From an uncultured Alistipes sp. (lineage in GTDB: Bacteria; Bacteroidota; Bacteroidia; Bacteroidales; Rikenellaceae): a stretch of DNA of 60,783 bases. Shown here piece after piece: positions 25,375 to 34,296 of the stretch (position 1 is the stretch's first letter; every line of letters starts with the position of its first letter). A model generated the notes under the pieces. That model was given only the letters and a program-made list of their open reading frames with translations, was not told the origin of the DNA and made no database searches. The position numbers and the translations under genes were made by a program. The stretch is taken from assembly GCA_900544265.1 (NCBI GenBank), contig UQUQ01000011.1, positions 1 to 60,783 on the forward strand, in the 5' to 3' direction.

Positions 25375-26805
25375 ATGGAAAAACAGACAAAAATGACACG
25401 TACCGAGAGCGATCTGCTCGGCAGCGTGGAGGTTCCCGAAGAGGTGCTGTACGGCGTGCAGACCATGCGCGGTCTGGAGAATTTCTCCATCAGCAAGTTC
25501 CGCCTGTGCGACTATCCCCGTTTCATCGAGGGGCTGGCCATCGTCAAGCTGGGTGCCGCCATCGCCAACCATGAGCTGGGGCTGCTCTCCGACGAGCTCT
25601 ACGAGGCCATCGCCCAGGCGTGCCGCGAGATCCGCGACGGCAAGTTTCACGAGTTCTTCCCCGTGGACATGATCCAGGGCGGCGCCGGCACCACGACGAA
25701 CATGAACGCCAACGAGGTGATCGCCAACCGCGCGCTCGAGATCATGGGCCACCGCCGCGGCGAGTACCAGTACTGCTCGCCCAACGACCACGTCAACTGC
25801 TCGCAGTCGACCAACGACGCCTACCCGTCGGCCATCCACCTGGGGCTCTATGCCACGCACCTCGAGCTGCGGCAGCACCTCATGGAGCTGATCGCCGCCT
25901 TCGACCGCAAGGGCGAGGAGTTCGCCGACGTGCTGAAGATGGGCCGCACGCAGCTGCAGGATGCCGTGCCGATGACCCTCGGCCAGACCTTCCACGGCTT
26001 TGCCAGCGTGCTCGAGGGCGAGGTCGACAACCTCGACCACGCGGCACTCGAGTTCCTCTCGATCAACATGGGCGCCACGGCCATCGGCACGGGCATCTGC
26101 GCCGAGCCGGGCTATGCCGAGCGCTGCACGGCGGCCATCCGCGAGATCACGGGCTGGGACGTCAAGCTGGCCGACGACCTGGTGGGCGCCACCTCCGACA
26201 CGGTCTGCATGGTGGGCTACTCCTCGGCCATGAAGCGCATCGCCTCGAAGATGAACAAGATCTGCAACGACCTGCGCCTGCTCTCGTCGGGCCCGCGCTG
26301 CGGCCTGGGCGAGTTCAACCTTCCGGCGCGCCAGCCCGGCTCGTCGATCATGCCCGGCAAGGTCAACCCGGTGATTCCGGAGGTGATGAACCAGATCGCC
26401 TTCAAGGTCATCGGCAACGAGCTCTGCGTGACGATGGCCGACGAGGCCGCGCAGATGGAGCTCAACGCCATGGAGCCCGTCATGGCACAGTGCTGCTTCG
26501 AGTCGGCCGAGCTGCTCATGCACGGTTTCGACACGCTGCGCATCCGCTGCGTCGAGGGGATCACGGCCAACCGTGAACGCTGCCAGCAGTATGTCCGCAA
26601 CAGCATCGGCGTGGTGACGGCGCTCAACCCGATCATCGGCTACAAGAACTCGACGAAGATCGCCAAGGAGGCCCTCGAGACGGGCCGCGGCGTTTACGAA
26701 CTGGTGCTCGAGCACGGCATCCTGACGCGCGAGGAGCTCGACGAGGTGCTCAAACCCGAGAACATGATCCGGCCCGTGAAGCTGGGCATCAAGCCGCGGC
26801 GCTGA
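25375..26805 (+). CDS. aspA: Aspartate ammonia-lyase
   Basis: Converts aspartate to fumarate and ammonia, feeding the reductive fumarate/succinate branch used by anaerobic Bacteroidales. 476 residues, close to the E. coli enzyme. The N-terminus (RTESDLLGSVEVPEEVLYGVQ) is AspA-like. Signature GSSIMPGKVNP is at 322-332, with the flexible active-site loop, and TNMNANEV and STNDAYPSAIH are further conserved blocks. Fumarase C shares these folds, but length and N-terminus favour AspA. The ATG at 25375-25377 gives this N-terminus; another ATG six codons later is possible. Confidence 0.95.
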   Translation: MEKQTKMTRTESDLLGSVEVPEEVLYGVQTMRGLENFSISKFRLCDYPRFIEGLAIVKLGAAIANHELGLLSDELYEAIAQACREIRDGKFHEFFPVDMIQGGAGTTTNMNANEVIANRALEIMGHRRGEYQYCSPNDHVNCSQSTNDAYPSAIHLGLYATHLELRQHLMELIAAFDRKGEEFADVLKMGRTQLQDAVPMTLGQTFHGFASVLEGEVDNLDHAALEFLSINMGATAIGTGICAEPGYAERCTAAIREITGWDVKLADDLVGATSDTVCMVGYSSAMKRIASKMNKICNDLRLLSSGPRCGLGEFNLPARQPGSSIMPGKVNPVIPEVMNQIAFKVIGNELCVTMADEAAQMELNAMEPVMAQCCFESAELLMHGFDTLRIRCVEGITANRERCQQYVRNSIGVVTALNPIIGYKNSTKIAKEALETGRGVYELVLEHGILTREELDEVLKPENMIRPVKLGIKPRR

Positions 26806-26818
26806 TTCCGCTTCCGCT

Positions 26819-26860
26819 CCGTCCGCCGTCCGGGTTGCGTCCCGCCGGCGGACGGATTGT
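26819..26860 (+). terminator. Possible terminator after aspA
   Basis: Perfect 10 bp stem CCGTCCGCCG (26819-26828) and CGGCGGACGG (26846-26855) with a 17-nt loop, followed only by ATTGTTT, so termination may be weak. Confidence 0.45.
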
Positions 26861-26902
26861 TTCAAGACGCAACCCCTTCAAAACCGTAGAACAAGAAAAA
26901 AC

Positions 26903-27679
26903 ATGCGCTATTTTCTCGAACTCCGCTACAACGGCGCCGCCTACTGCGGATGGCAGCGGCAACCCGACATGCCCACCGTGCAGCAGACCCTCGAACGCTC
27001 CCTGACGGTGCTGCTGCGCCAGCCAGTTGAGGTGACGGGCGCCGGACGCACCGACACCGGGGTGAATGCCGTCTACTACGTGGCCCACTTCGACTGTGCG
27101 GCTCCGGTCGCGGAGCCCGAACGGACCGTCTACAAGCTGAACTTCCTGCTGCCGGACGATATCTCCGTGGCGCGGATGACCCCCGTGGCCGACGGGGCGC
27201 ACGCCCGGTTCGATGCGCGCGAGCGCGAGTATCGCTACTACATCGAGACGCGCAAAAACCCCTTCACGCGCCATGCGACGTGGCAGTACTACGTGCCGCT
27301 GGACGTGGCGCGGATGAACGAGGCGGCCGAAGCGCTCCTCGGCGAGCAGGACTTCACGTCGTTTGCCAAGCTCAACTCGAACAACAAGACCAACATCTGC
27401 CGCGTCGTGACGGCCCGCTGGAGCGAGGGGCACGGACGCCTGTGTTTCACGATCCGCGCCGACCGCTTCCTGCGCAACATGGTGCGGGCGATCGTCGGCA
27501 CGCTCGTCGACGTCGGGCGCGGCCGCTACACGCCCGAGGATTTCCGGGCGATCATCGCAAGCCGCGACCTGTCGCGCTCGAGTGCCGGCGTCCCGGCGCA
27601 GGGACTCTTCCTGAGCGACGTGCGCTACCCCGCGGAGATTTTCACCCGCACGGCCTACCTCGACGAGACGCTGCTCTGA
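26903..27679 (+). CDS. truA: tRNA pseudouridine(38-40) synthase TruA
   Basis: Isomerises uridines 38-40 in the tRNA anticodon stem-loop. 258 residues. Catalytic Asp51 is in GAGRTDTGVNA. YNGAAYCGWQRQP at 9-21 and FLRNMVRAIVGTL near the C-terminus match the family. It lies 97 bp after aspA across a possible terminator, so it could be read through from aspA or have its own promoter. Confidence 0.97.
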   Translation: MRYFLELRYNGAAYCGWQRQPDMPTVQQTLERSLTVLLRQPVEVTGAGRTDTGVNAVYYVAHFDCAAPVAEPERTVYKLNFLLPDDISVARMTPVADGAHARFDAREREYRYYIETRKNPFTRHATWQYYVPLDVARMNEAAEALLGEQDFTSFAKLNSNNKTNICRVVTARWSEGHGRLCFTIRADRFLRNMVRAIVGTLVDVGRGRYTPEDFRAIIASRDLSRSSAGVPAQGLFLSDVRYPAEIFTRTAYLDETLL

Positions 27680-27891
27680 CCGCCGTTGCTCTGACCGCCG
27701 CTGCCCGGCCGCACGCCGCTGCCCGGCCGCACGCCGCTCCGACCGCGCTGTCCCGACCGCCGTTGCCCGGCCCCGCACGCAGCTCCGATCGCTGTTGCTT
27801 TGGCTGCGCTGCTCTGACCGTCCCTCCCCGACTGCTGCCTTTCCGGCCCGGAAGCCCCCTGCCCTGCCATTGGACGAGAGAGCCCCGAATA
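27680..27891. repeat. Degenerate GC-rich repeats after truA
   Basis: Starting at the truA stop the plus strand is built of C/T/G-rich repeats. Two perfect 18 bp units GCCGCTGCCCGGCCGCAC lie at 27697-27714 and 27715-27732, followed by a partial copy and more degenerate CCGACCGC-like units. No gene seen. Confidence 0.85.
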
Positions 27892-27924
27892 AAAAACCGC
27901 CTCCTGCGAAAGGAGGCGGTTTTT
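27892..27924. terminator. Bidirectional terminator between truA and lpd
   Basis: Inverted repeat with arms AAAAACCGCCTCCT and AGGAGGCGGTTTTT and a 5-nt loop. It gives a T-run on both strands and serves the convergent truA and dihydrolipoyl dehydrogenase genes. Confidence 0.93.
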
Positions 27925-27954
27925 CTTGTGTCCGGAGTGTCCGAAACGGTCGGG

Positions 27955-29331
27955 TCAGAGGTGGATTGCGGCGCCGAGGGCCGCTTCGGCGGCCTCCATC
28001 ACCCCTTCGTTCATCGTCGGGTGTGCATGGATCGTGCGGGCGATCTCGTGGGCCGTGGCGCCCAGCCTGCGGGCCAGCGTCGGCTCGGCGAGCATTTCCG
28101 TAACGGAGGCACCGACCAGATGGGCGCCCAGCAGACGCTCCTCCGCATCGAAAATCAGCTTGACGAAGCCGTCGCGGTCCCCGGCGGCCGTGGCCTTGCC
28201 CGAAGCCGTGAAGGGGAAGCGGCCGATCCGGCAGTCGATGCCCCGCTCGCGGGCCTCCTGCTCGGTTATGCCCACCGACGCCACCTCGGGCGAGGTGAAG
28301 ATGCACGACGGGATGGTCGTGTAGTCCACCGGTGCGGGATTGAGCCCGCAGATGGCCTCCACGCAGCAGATACCCTCGGCCGAGGCGACATGCGCCAGCG
28401 CCGGGCCCGGGACGATGTCGCCGATGGCGTAGATGCCCGGGACGTTCGTGCGGTAGAAGGCGTCGACCTGCACCTTGTCGCGCTCGACGGCGATGCCCAG
28501 CTCCTCGAGGCCGATCCCCTCGATGTTCGACTTGATGCCCACGGCCGAGAGTACGACGTCGGCCGTCAGCGTCTCGGCGCCCTTCTTGCCCTCGATCGCC
28601 ACCTCGCACTGCCCGTCGCCATTTACCGTAACGCCCTTGACGGTCGTCGAGGTGAGCACCGTGGCGCGCAGCTTGCGGAAGGCTCGCTCCATGGTTTTCG
28701 AGACCTCCTCGTCCTCGAGCGGCATCATCCGCGGCAGGTACTCCACGACGGTGACCTTGACGCCCAGCGCGGCGTAGAACCATGCGAATTCGCTGCCGAT
28801 GGCCCCCGATCCGACGACGATCATCGAGCCGGGCAGGCGGTCGAGCGTCAGGGCGTGGCGCGACGAGAGGACCTTCACCCCGTCGACGGGCATGAAGGGC
28901 ATCTCGCGCGGGCGCGCTCCCGTGGCGAGGATGATGTGGTCGGCCTCGTAGGGGGTGCCGTCGACGTCGAGGTACCCCGGCGCCGTGAGGCGTCCGAAGC
29001 CCGGGATGAGGTCGATGGCATTCTTTCGGAGCAGGAACTGCACCCCCTTCGACATGGTCTCGGCGACGTCGCGCGAGCGTGCCACGATCTTCGCCAGGTC
29101 GGGGCGCACTTCGCCCGTGAGCTCCAGCCCGTAGTGCTCGGCCGAGCGGCAGTAGGTGTAGACCTGGGCGCTCTTGAGCAGCGCCTTGGTCGGGATGCAA
29201 CCCCAGTTGAGGCAGACGCCGCCCGCTTCGGCCCGCTCGACGAGCGCGACCTTGCGGCCCAGCTGTGCGGCGCGGATGGCGGCGACGTAGCCGCCCGGTC
29301 CGCTGCCCACGACGATGATGTCGTATTTCAT
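27955..29331 (-). CDS. lpdA: Dihydrolipoyl dehydrogenase
   Basis: FAD-dependent disulfide oxidoreductase, the E3 component of 2-oxoacid dehydrogenase or glycine cleavage complexes. 458 residues. FAD-binding GSGPGGYVAA at 9-18, redox-active C40 and C45 in GGVCLNWGCIPTK, NAD-binding GSGAIGSEFA, FAD-binding YAIGDIVPGPALAHVA, and the dimer-interface HPTMNE near the end. No E1/E2 genes are present in the window, so its partner complex is unknown. It starts 13 bp after the C69 dipeptidase stop and is probably cotranscribed with it. Confidence 0.96.
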   Translation of the reverse strand: MKYDIIVVGSGPGGYVAAIRAAQLGRKVALVERAEAGGVCLNWGCIPTKALLKSAQVYTYCRSAEHYGLELTGEVRPDLAKIVARSRDVAETMSKGVQFLLRKNAIDLIPGFGRLTAPGYLDVDGTPYEADHIILATGARPREMPFMPVDGVKVLSSRHALTLDRLPGSMIVVGSGAIGSEFAWFYAALGVKVTVVEYLPRMMPLEDEEVSKTMERAFRKLRATVLTSTTVKGVTVNGDGQCEVAIEGKKGAETLTADVVLSAVGIKSNIEGIGLEELGIAVERDKVQVDAFYRTNVPGIYAIGDIVPGPALAHVASAEGICCVEAICGLNPAPVDYTTIPSCIFTSPEVASVGITEQEARERGIDCRIGRFPFTASGKATAAGDRDGFVKLIFDAEERLLGAHLVGASVTEMLAEPTLARRLGATAHEIARTIHAHPTMNEGVMEAAEAALGAAIHL

Positions 29332-29344
29332 ACTATGCGATGGT

Positions 29345-31039
29345 TTATTTGATGACCTTCAGGATTTCGCCGTTGTCCTGCACCACGGCGCGCTTCCACT
29401 TCTCGTTGTAGCCCGGGAACTGGATCTTGTCGGGAATCTGCCTGCCGTTGCCGTTGTCGACGAAGTGTGCGGCCCCGCCCTCGCCGTCGAGGAAGGTCAG
29501 CACGTCGGCGTGCTCGCTCTTGACGTTGCCGTCCATGTACTTGACCAGCAGGTAGCGGTCGAGCTTCGACCAGCGGTCGAAGAGCTCCCGGGCCGTCGTG
29601 ACGCTCACCTCCGTAAGGTATGCGCGGCGTGCGGTGTCGGACATGCGGCCCACCTTGGCGTTGAAGCCCGGGATGGCGGCCAGGTGGTCGTTCTCCCACT
29701 TGTCCGTGACCTTGCGGATGTCGGCCGAGATCATGTCGTAGCGCATGTAGGCGAAGTTCGTCACGCGGTTGAAGAGCCAGAAGGCCGACGTGGGCGAATA
29801 TTCGAGCATCGAGCCGTTCTGCTCGCTGAAGCACTCGGGCACCTCCTGCGTGCAGCAGAAGATCGGAGTCAGGCACGACGTCGCGGCGTCGTCCACGCCG
29901 AACCAGAGGATGCCCATGTCGCGCGGTGCGTCGTTGCGGGCCTGGGCCACGAACCAGAAGCCGGTCTGCTGCGTGGCCGTGGCGCGCTCGTTGAGGTACT
30001 CCGTGCCGTCGACCTCGAAGGTCATCGGACGCCAGCGGTAGGGGCAGTTGTGGCCTCCGGCCCCGATGTCCTGCGTCATGTCCATCGGCGTGCCCTCGTA
30101 GTGGTCGCGCATGCAGTCGAAGACGGTTTTGGGCGAGACCTTCGTGCGGGGCTTCACCCACAGTGGCAGGCGGTTCTTGAGGTTGTAGCCCATGGCGTAG
30201 TCCTCGTAGGCGTCCATGCCGTCGGCCACGGTGCGGAAGAAGGCCCAGACGCGGGCGTCGCAGCCGCGCACGGTGCCGAAGTCGGCCGGAGCGTAGGCGT
30301 CGGCGAAACTGAAGTCGGCATCCTCGCCCTCGAAGTAGCCCATCTCGCGGGCGAACGACACGACGTCGGGGGCGTAGAGGCAGTTCTCGGGATCGTCCGT
30401 CGGGAAGGTCGTGATGCGCGACTGGTTGGCGTGGGCGCAGACGTAGCCGTCCGGAATGCGGCGGGCCACCCAGACGATGCCCTTGCGGGCGTTGCCGCCC
30501 TTGCCGTCGTCCTTGTAGCCCTTGCCGATGAGCTCCATGATCCACGCCTCGTCGGGGTCGGCGATGGAGAACGACTCGCCGCTCGAGGCGTAGCCGTAGG
30601 TGTTGGCCAGCTCGACAATCGTGCGGATCGCCTCGCGGGCCGTCGTGGCGCGCTGCAGCGTGATGTAGATCAGCGAGCCGTAGTCGATGCGTCCCGTCGT
30701 GTCGACGAGCTCCTCACGGCCGCCGTAGGTTGTCTCGCCGATGATGAGCGAGTGTTCGTTCATGTTGCCGATCGTGGACCACGTGCGGGCGATCTGCGGA
30801 ATGTCGGTCAGGTAGCGGCCCGTGTCCCATTCGTAGACGGGCAGCATCGCCCCGTCCTTGTGGTGTCCGGCCGGCGTGTGGTAGAGCGCCCCGTAGAGGG
30901 CGTGCGAGTCGGCCGCATAGGAGACCATCACCGAGGAGTCGGTCGAGGCGCCCTTCGTGATGATGAAGTTCGTGCAGGCCGCGGCCGGGATGAAGGCTCC
31001 GGCGGCGGCTGCCGCGAAGATCAGAAAGAGTTTTTTCAT
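29345..31039 (-). CDS. C69-family dipeptidase, exported
   Basis: 564 residues. Signal peptide MKKLFLIFAAAAAGAFIPAAA is followed immediately by Cys22 in CTNFIITKGASTDSSV. In this Ntn-hydrolase family the N-terminal Cys exposed by processing is the nucleophile, so signal-peptide cleavage may also activate the enzyme. Conserved downstream blocks are IGETTYGGREEL, PDEAWIMELIGKG and ARRIPDGYVCAHANQSRI. Likely periplasmic, releasing amino acids from dipeptides. The ATG at 31037-31039 is used; the longer frame upstream crosses the promoter. Paired with lpdA downstream. Confidence 0.92.
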   Translation of the reverse strand: MKKLFLIFAAAAAGAFIPAAACTNFIITKGASTDSSVMVSYAADSHALYGALYHTPAGHHKDGAMLPVYEWDTGRYLTDIPQIARTWSTIGNMNEHSLIIGETTYGGREELVDTTGRIDYGSLIYITLQRATTAREAIRTIVELANTYGYASSGESFSIADPDEAWIMELIGKGYKDDGKGGNARKGIVWVARRIPDGYVCAHANQSRITTFPTDDPENCLYAPDVVSFAREMGYFEGEDADFSFADAYAPADFGTVRGCDARVWAFFRTVADGMDAYEDYAMGYNLKNRLPLWVKPRTKVSPKTVFDCMRDHYEGTPMDMTQDIGAGGHNCPYRWRPMTFEVDGTEYLNERATATQQTGFWFVAQARNDAPRDMGILWFGVDDAATSCLTPIFCCTQEVPECFSEQNGSMLEYSPTSAFWLFNRVTNFAYMRYDMISADIRKVTDKWENDHLAAIPGFNAKVGRMSDTARRAYLTEVSVTTARELFDRWSKLDRYLLVKYMDGNVKSEHADVLTFLDGEGGAAHFVDNGNGRQIPDKIQFPGYNEKWKRAVVQDNGEILKVIK

Positions 31040-31061
31040 ATCCGTGTGTTGAGTTAGGAAA

Positions 31062-31092
31062 CAAATGTACAAAACAAATCGCAAATGGCAAA
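31062..31092 (-). promoter_or_regulatory. Promoter of the C69 dipeptidase gene
   Basis: On the minus strand: TTTG (31092-31089), a 19 bp spacer, then TACATTTG (31069-31062), 23 bp before the ATG. Full Bacteroidetes consensus. Confidence 0.82.
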
Positions 31093-31099
31093 AAAATCG

Positions 31100-31107
31100 T
31101 ATCTTTG
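31100..31107 (+). promoter_or_regulatory. -7 element for the divergent lipoprotein gene
   Basis: TATCTTTG, 74 bp before the lipoprotein ATG. Its upstream region overlaps the dipeptidase promoter on the other strand. Confidence 0.6.
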
Positions 31108-31181
31108 TAACGTATGCCCGCACGGGGTGCGCCGCATACGGTGTGAGATGTGTGTAATGTGCTGATAAAGAATTGATTGTT

Positions 31182-32438
31182 ATGAAAAGGCTGCTCTGTT
31201 GCTGGGTCTTGCTGGCGATGCTGTTCGCCTCGTGCGTCTCGGACGAGGAGCAGATGCCGGTCTTCGTGACCGACGTCGCCCTCGAATCGGAGGGGCTTCG
31301 TGCGCCGGGTGACGAGCTTTCGGTCACGGCGCAGGGACTCCGTCCGGACGACGAGGTGCTGTTCGATATCTGCTGGTCTTCGCAGACGGGCGCCTCCGCC
31401 GCGGGTTCGGCGCGCGGCGTCTATGCCGTTGTCACCGCCCGCTCGGCCACCGGCCTTTCGTTCCTCGCACCGGGCGGCTATCCCGCCTCGGAGGTCGAGG
31501 TGCTGCTTCAGCGGCAGGGACGCACGCAGTCGCTCGGCCGCTTTGCGTGCAGCGACGGGCAGGCTCCCCGGACGGCATCGCTCTACGGCATCGTTCGGGC
31601 CGGGGCGGAAGATACGCTGATCGAGCGGCTCGATCCGCTGACGGGGGAACGCACTCCGGTGGCGCTGCTCTCGGGCTACGGCATGCGCTGTGCCGTCAAT
31701 GATCCCGGCAGCAACCGCATCTACGGACTTTGCCCCGGCGAGGCGGACGGGCGGGGCCTCTTCTATGACCTGACGATGCGCTGCGTGCGCGACTCCGACC
31801 CCGAGCACTATGCGGCCGTGGGACGTCTTTCGATACATGTCGCTTACCTGCGCGGCAAGGAGGACCGGCTGCACCTGGCAGCGATGGCCGAGAGCCGCAC
31901 GCTGCCTGCGCCGACACCCTGCTGGACCCTGCCCGAGGGGCTGACGGCCGAAATGCTCAGCGGCGCCCCCTTCGTGACGACGCAGGCGGAAGGCGCGCTG
32001 CTGCTCGCGGCCGACCTCGGTGACGGACGCTTTGCCCCCGTCGTGCTCTTCTCTGTGGCGGACGGATGCCGCGTGGCCGTCGGCGAACCGGTGCGGGCCG
32101 CAGCGCTCGTGCCCTTCAACCGCCTGGAGACGGCCGGTGCGGAGGAGGCGACGCCGCTGCTTGCCGGCGGATACGTGCTTTCGGCCGTGGACGGCCGGAC
32201 GAGCGAGCTGCGGCCGTTCGACGTGCGCACCATGGAGTTCGGCGAGCCGTTTGCAACGATCGATGCACCCGTACTGTCCGTCGCGGTGGATTACGACAGC
32301 CGCGACCTCGACCTCTATTGTCTGGTCGCCACGGCGGCGGATGCAGGCGAAGTGCGGGTCTACGAGAGCGCGCAGCGGACTTGGAGTCCGCTGCCGGGCG
32401 AACGGCTCCCCTACTCGGAGATCGTGCTGGCCCGTTAG
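31182..32438 (+). CDS. Lipoprotein of unknown function
   Basis: 418 residues. Signal sequence MKRLLCCWVLLAMLFASC with a lipobox ending at C18. The mature part is rich in beta-strand-like repeats (for example LYGIVRAG, NRIYGLCPG, LSVAVDYDSRDLDLYCLVA), which suggests a beta-propeller or Ig-like surface protein, but no family was recognised. D/E residues follow the lipid Cys (VSDEEQ), as in surface-exposed lipoproteins of Bacteroidetes. Divergent from the dipeptidase, and followed by a terminator, so probably monocistronic. Confidence 0.8.
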   Translation: MKRLLCCWVLLAMLFASCVSDEEQMPVFVTDVALESEGLRAPGDELSVTAQGLRPDDEVLFDICWSSQTGASAAGSARGVYAVVTARSATGLSFLAPGGYPASEVEVLLQRQGRTQSLGRFACSDGQAPRTASLYGIVRAGAEDTLIERLDPLTGERTPVALLSGYGMRCAVNDPGSNRIYGLCPGEADGRGLFYDLTMRCVRDSDPEHYAAVGRLSIHVAYLRGKEDRLHLAAMAESRTLPAPTPCWTLPEGLTAEMLSGAPFVTTQAEGALLLAADLGDGRFAPVVLFSVADGCRVAVGEPVRAAALVPFNRLETAGAEEATPLLAGGYVLSAVDGRTSELRPFDVRTMEFGEPFATIDAPVLSVAVDYDSRDLDLYCLVATAADAGEVRVYESAQRTWSPLPGERLPYSEIVLAR

Positions 32439-32452
32439 GGCGGCGCTGAACG

Positions 32453-32479
32453 GGTCCGGAGTGCTCCGGGCCTTTTTTT
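32453..32479 (+). terminator. Intrinsic terminator after the lipoprotein gene
   Basis: Stem GGTCCGGAG/CTCCGGGCC (one T-G pair) with a tight loop, followed by seven T residues, 15 bp after the stop. Confidence 0.85.
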
Positions 32480-32520
32480 CGGTGCGGACGTGAATTTGTG
32501 AACCATAAAGATAGGATGAC

Positions 32521-33195
32521 ATGTCGATAGAGAGTCAATTGTCGGCCGTGCGGCGCTCGCTGCCCGAGGGCGTCACGCTGGTGGCGGTGTCGAAGACCCA
32601 CCCGGCCGAGGCGATCCGCGAGGCTTACGACGCCGGGCAGCGCATCTTCGGCGAGAGCCGCCCGCAGGAGCTGCGCGAGAAGTACGAGGCGCTGCCCCGC
32701 GACATCGAGTGGCACATGATCGGCCACCTGCAAACCAACAAGGTCAAGTACATCGCGCCGTTCGTGGCGCTGATCCATTCGGTCGACAGCGCGCGTCTTG
32801 CCGAGGCGATCCAGAAGGAGGCGGCCAAGTGCGGCCGGGTGATCGACATCCTGCTCGAAATCCACGTGGCGCGCGAGGAGACCAAGAGCGGCTGGGCCTT
32901 CGACGAACTGGAGGCGTGGATCGCCACGTCGCCCTTTGCGGCGCTGCCCGACGTGCGGGTGCGCGGCGTGATGGGCATCGCCACCAATACGGACGACGAG
33001 ACGGTCGTGCGGCGCGACTTCGAGGAGCTGCGGCGCTGCTTCGAGCGGTTGAAACCCCACTTCGGGCCGGCATTCGACACCCTTTCGATGGGCATGTCGC
33101 ACGACTATCCGCTGGCCGTGGCGTGCGGTGCGACGATGGTGCGCGTCGGTACGCTCATCTTCGGCGAACGCGACTACTCTGCCGCACAACACTGA
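32521..33195 (+). CDS. YggS-family PLP homeostasis protein
   Basis: 224 residues. Fold-type III PLP-binding protein with Lys25 in LVAVSKTHP, FGESRPQELREKY (the usual FGENYVQE region with Arg in place of Tyr/Asn), EWHMIGHLQTNKVK, and the phosphate-binding end LSMGMSHDYPLAV. Members maintain vitamin B6 and amino-acid balance without a known catalytic reaction. It sits 7 bp upstream of proC, a pairing common in many bacteria. Confidence 0.95.
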   Translation: MSIESQLSAVRRSLPEGVTLVAVSKTHPAEAIREAYDAGQRIFGESRPQELREKYEALPRDIEWHMIGHLQTNKVKYIAPFVALIHSVDSARLAEAIQKEAAKCGRVIDILLEIHVAREETKSGWAFDELEAWIATSPFAALPDVRVRGVMGIATNTDDETVVRRDFEELRRCFERLKPHFGPAFDTLSMGMSHDYPLAVACGATMVRVGTLIFGERDYSAAQH

Positions 33196-33202
33196 TACGG
33201 AT

Positions 33203-33982
33203 ATGAAGATCGGATTCCTCGGATTCGGAAACATGGCGCAGGCCCTCACCGACGGTCTGCTGCGCAGCGGCAAGGTCGCGCCCGACGAGGTGGCGTCCTG
33301 TGCGCGCAACTGGGAGAAACTGTGCCGGAATGCCGGCCTGCGCGGCATCCGCCCGCTGGAGAGTGCCGCACAGGTTGCGGACTTTGCCGACGTGGTGGTC
33401 GTCGCCGTGAAGCCCCGCCAGGTCGAAGAGGTGCTGACGCCCCTGCGCGGACGGCTCGCCGGCAAGATCGTCCTCTCGGTGGCTGCGGGCTTTACGTTCG
33501 ACCGCTACGAGACCATTCTTGCGCCGGGGACGCACCACATAAGCACGATCCCCAACACGCCCGTGTCGGTCTGCGAAGGGATTGTCGTCTGCGAACGGCG
33601 CCACAGCCTCACGGCCGACGAGTGGCAGGCCGTGCGTGCACTGCTCGGCGGCGTGGGCATGGTCGTCGAAATCGACACCCCGCTGCTGGCCGTCGCCGGG
33701 ACGGTCTGCGGTTGCGCCCCGGCCTTTGTCGCGATGTTCATCGAGGCGCTGGGCGATGCGGCCGTCAAGCACGGCATCCCGCGGGATGAGGCCTACCGCA
33801 TGGTGAGCCAGATGGTCGTCGGCACGGGCCGCCTGCAACTCGAGAGCGGCACCCACCCCGCGGCGATGAAGGATGCCGTCTGCTCGCCGGGCGGCACGAC
33901 GATCGTCGGGGTGGCCGAACTGGAGCGTCACGCCTTCCGCGCCGCGGTGATCGACGCCGTGGATGCCATCGAGGGGAAATGA
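33203..33982 (+). CDS. proC: Pyrroline-5-carboxylate reductase
   Basis: Last step of proline synthesis, NAD(P)H-dependent. 259 residues. Rossmann motif GFGNMAQAL at about 7-15, AVKPRQVEEVL, SVAAGFTF, the STIPNTPVSVCEGIV block and the C-terminal signature SPGGTTIVGVAELE. The ATG at 33203-33205 gives the canonical MKIGFLGFGNM start; the longer frame overlaps yggS. Likely operon with yggS. Confidence 0.96.
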   Translation: MKIGFLGFGNMAQALTDGLLRSGKVAPDEVASCARNWEKLCRNAGLRGIRPLESAAQVADFADVVVVAVKPRQVEEVLTPLRGRLAGKIVLSVAAGFTFDRYETILAPGTHHISTIPNTPVSVCEGIVVCERRHSLTADEWQAVRALLGGVGMVVEIDTPLLAVAGTVCGCAPAFVAMFIEALGDAAVKHGIPRDEAYRMVSQMVVGTGRLQLESGTHPAAMKDAVCSPGGTTIVGVAELERHAFRAAVIDAVDAIEGK

Positions 33983-34234
33983 TCCCGCGCGGCCGGAGCA
34001 CGTTGCTTATGTCCGGCTCCGGTCCCGTCGTTTGGTTCGGTCCGATCCGGCGTTGACCCGCTGTCTGTCCCAATTCGCTTCGACCCGGCTCCGCCCCGCC
34101 GCTTGAGCCGGCACGGTCCTACCCCGCCGCTTGATCTGGTTCTCGGCCGCTCCGCATGGCCGCTTGTCTCGATTCCGTTCCCCCTCCCTGTTCCCCTCTG
34201 TTCGTCGCCTGTTCCGCCCTGCCCGACATACGAA
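33983..34234. other. Pyrimidine-rich spacer after proC
   Basis: About 250 bp of C/T-rich sequence with no credible gene. A 13 bp word CCCCGCCGCTTGA occurs twice (34094-34106 and 34122-34134). It ends at a terminator hairpin. Confidence 0.7.
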
Positions 34235-34269
34235 AGGGGCCGCAGATTGTCTGCGGCCCCTCTCTTTTT
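34235..34269 (+). terminator. Intrinsic terminator after proC
   Basis: 12 bp stem AGGGGCCGCAGA/TCTGCGGCCCCT with a 3-nt loop, followed by CTCTTTTT. It lies between convergent proC and the M23 peptidase gene. Confidence 0.9.
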
Positions 34270-34296
34270 ATGCTCGGGAGATGTTGTTCTCCCCTA

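Noticed and set aside
25375..26805. Fumarase C instead of aspartate ammonia-lyase
   Set aside because: The N-terminus (ESDLLGSVEVPEEVLYGVQ) and length match AspA; the GSSIMPGKVNP motif is shared by both and is not decisive.
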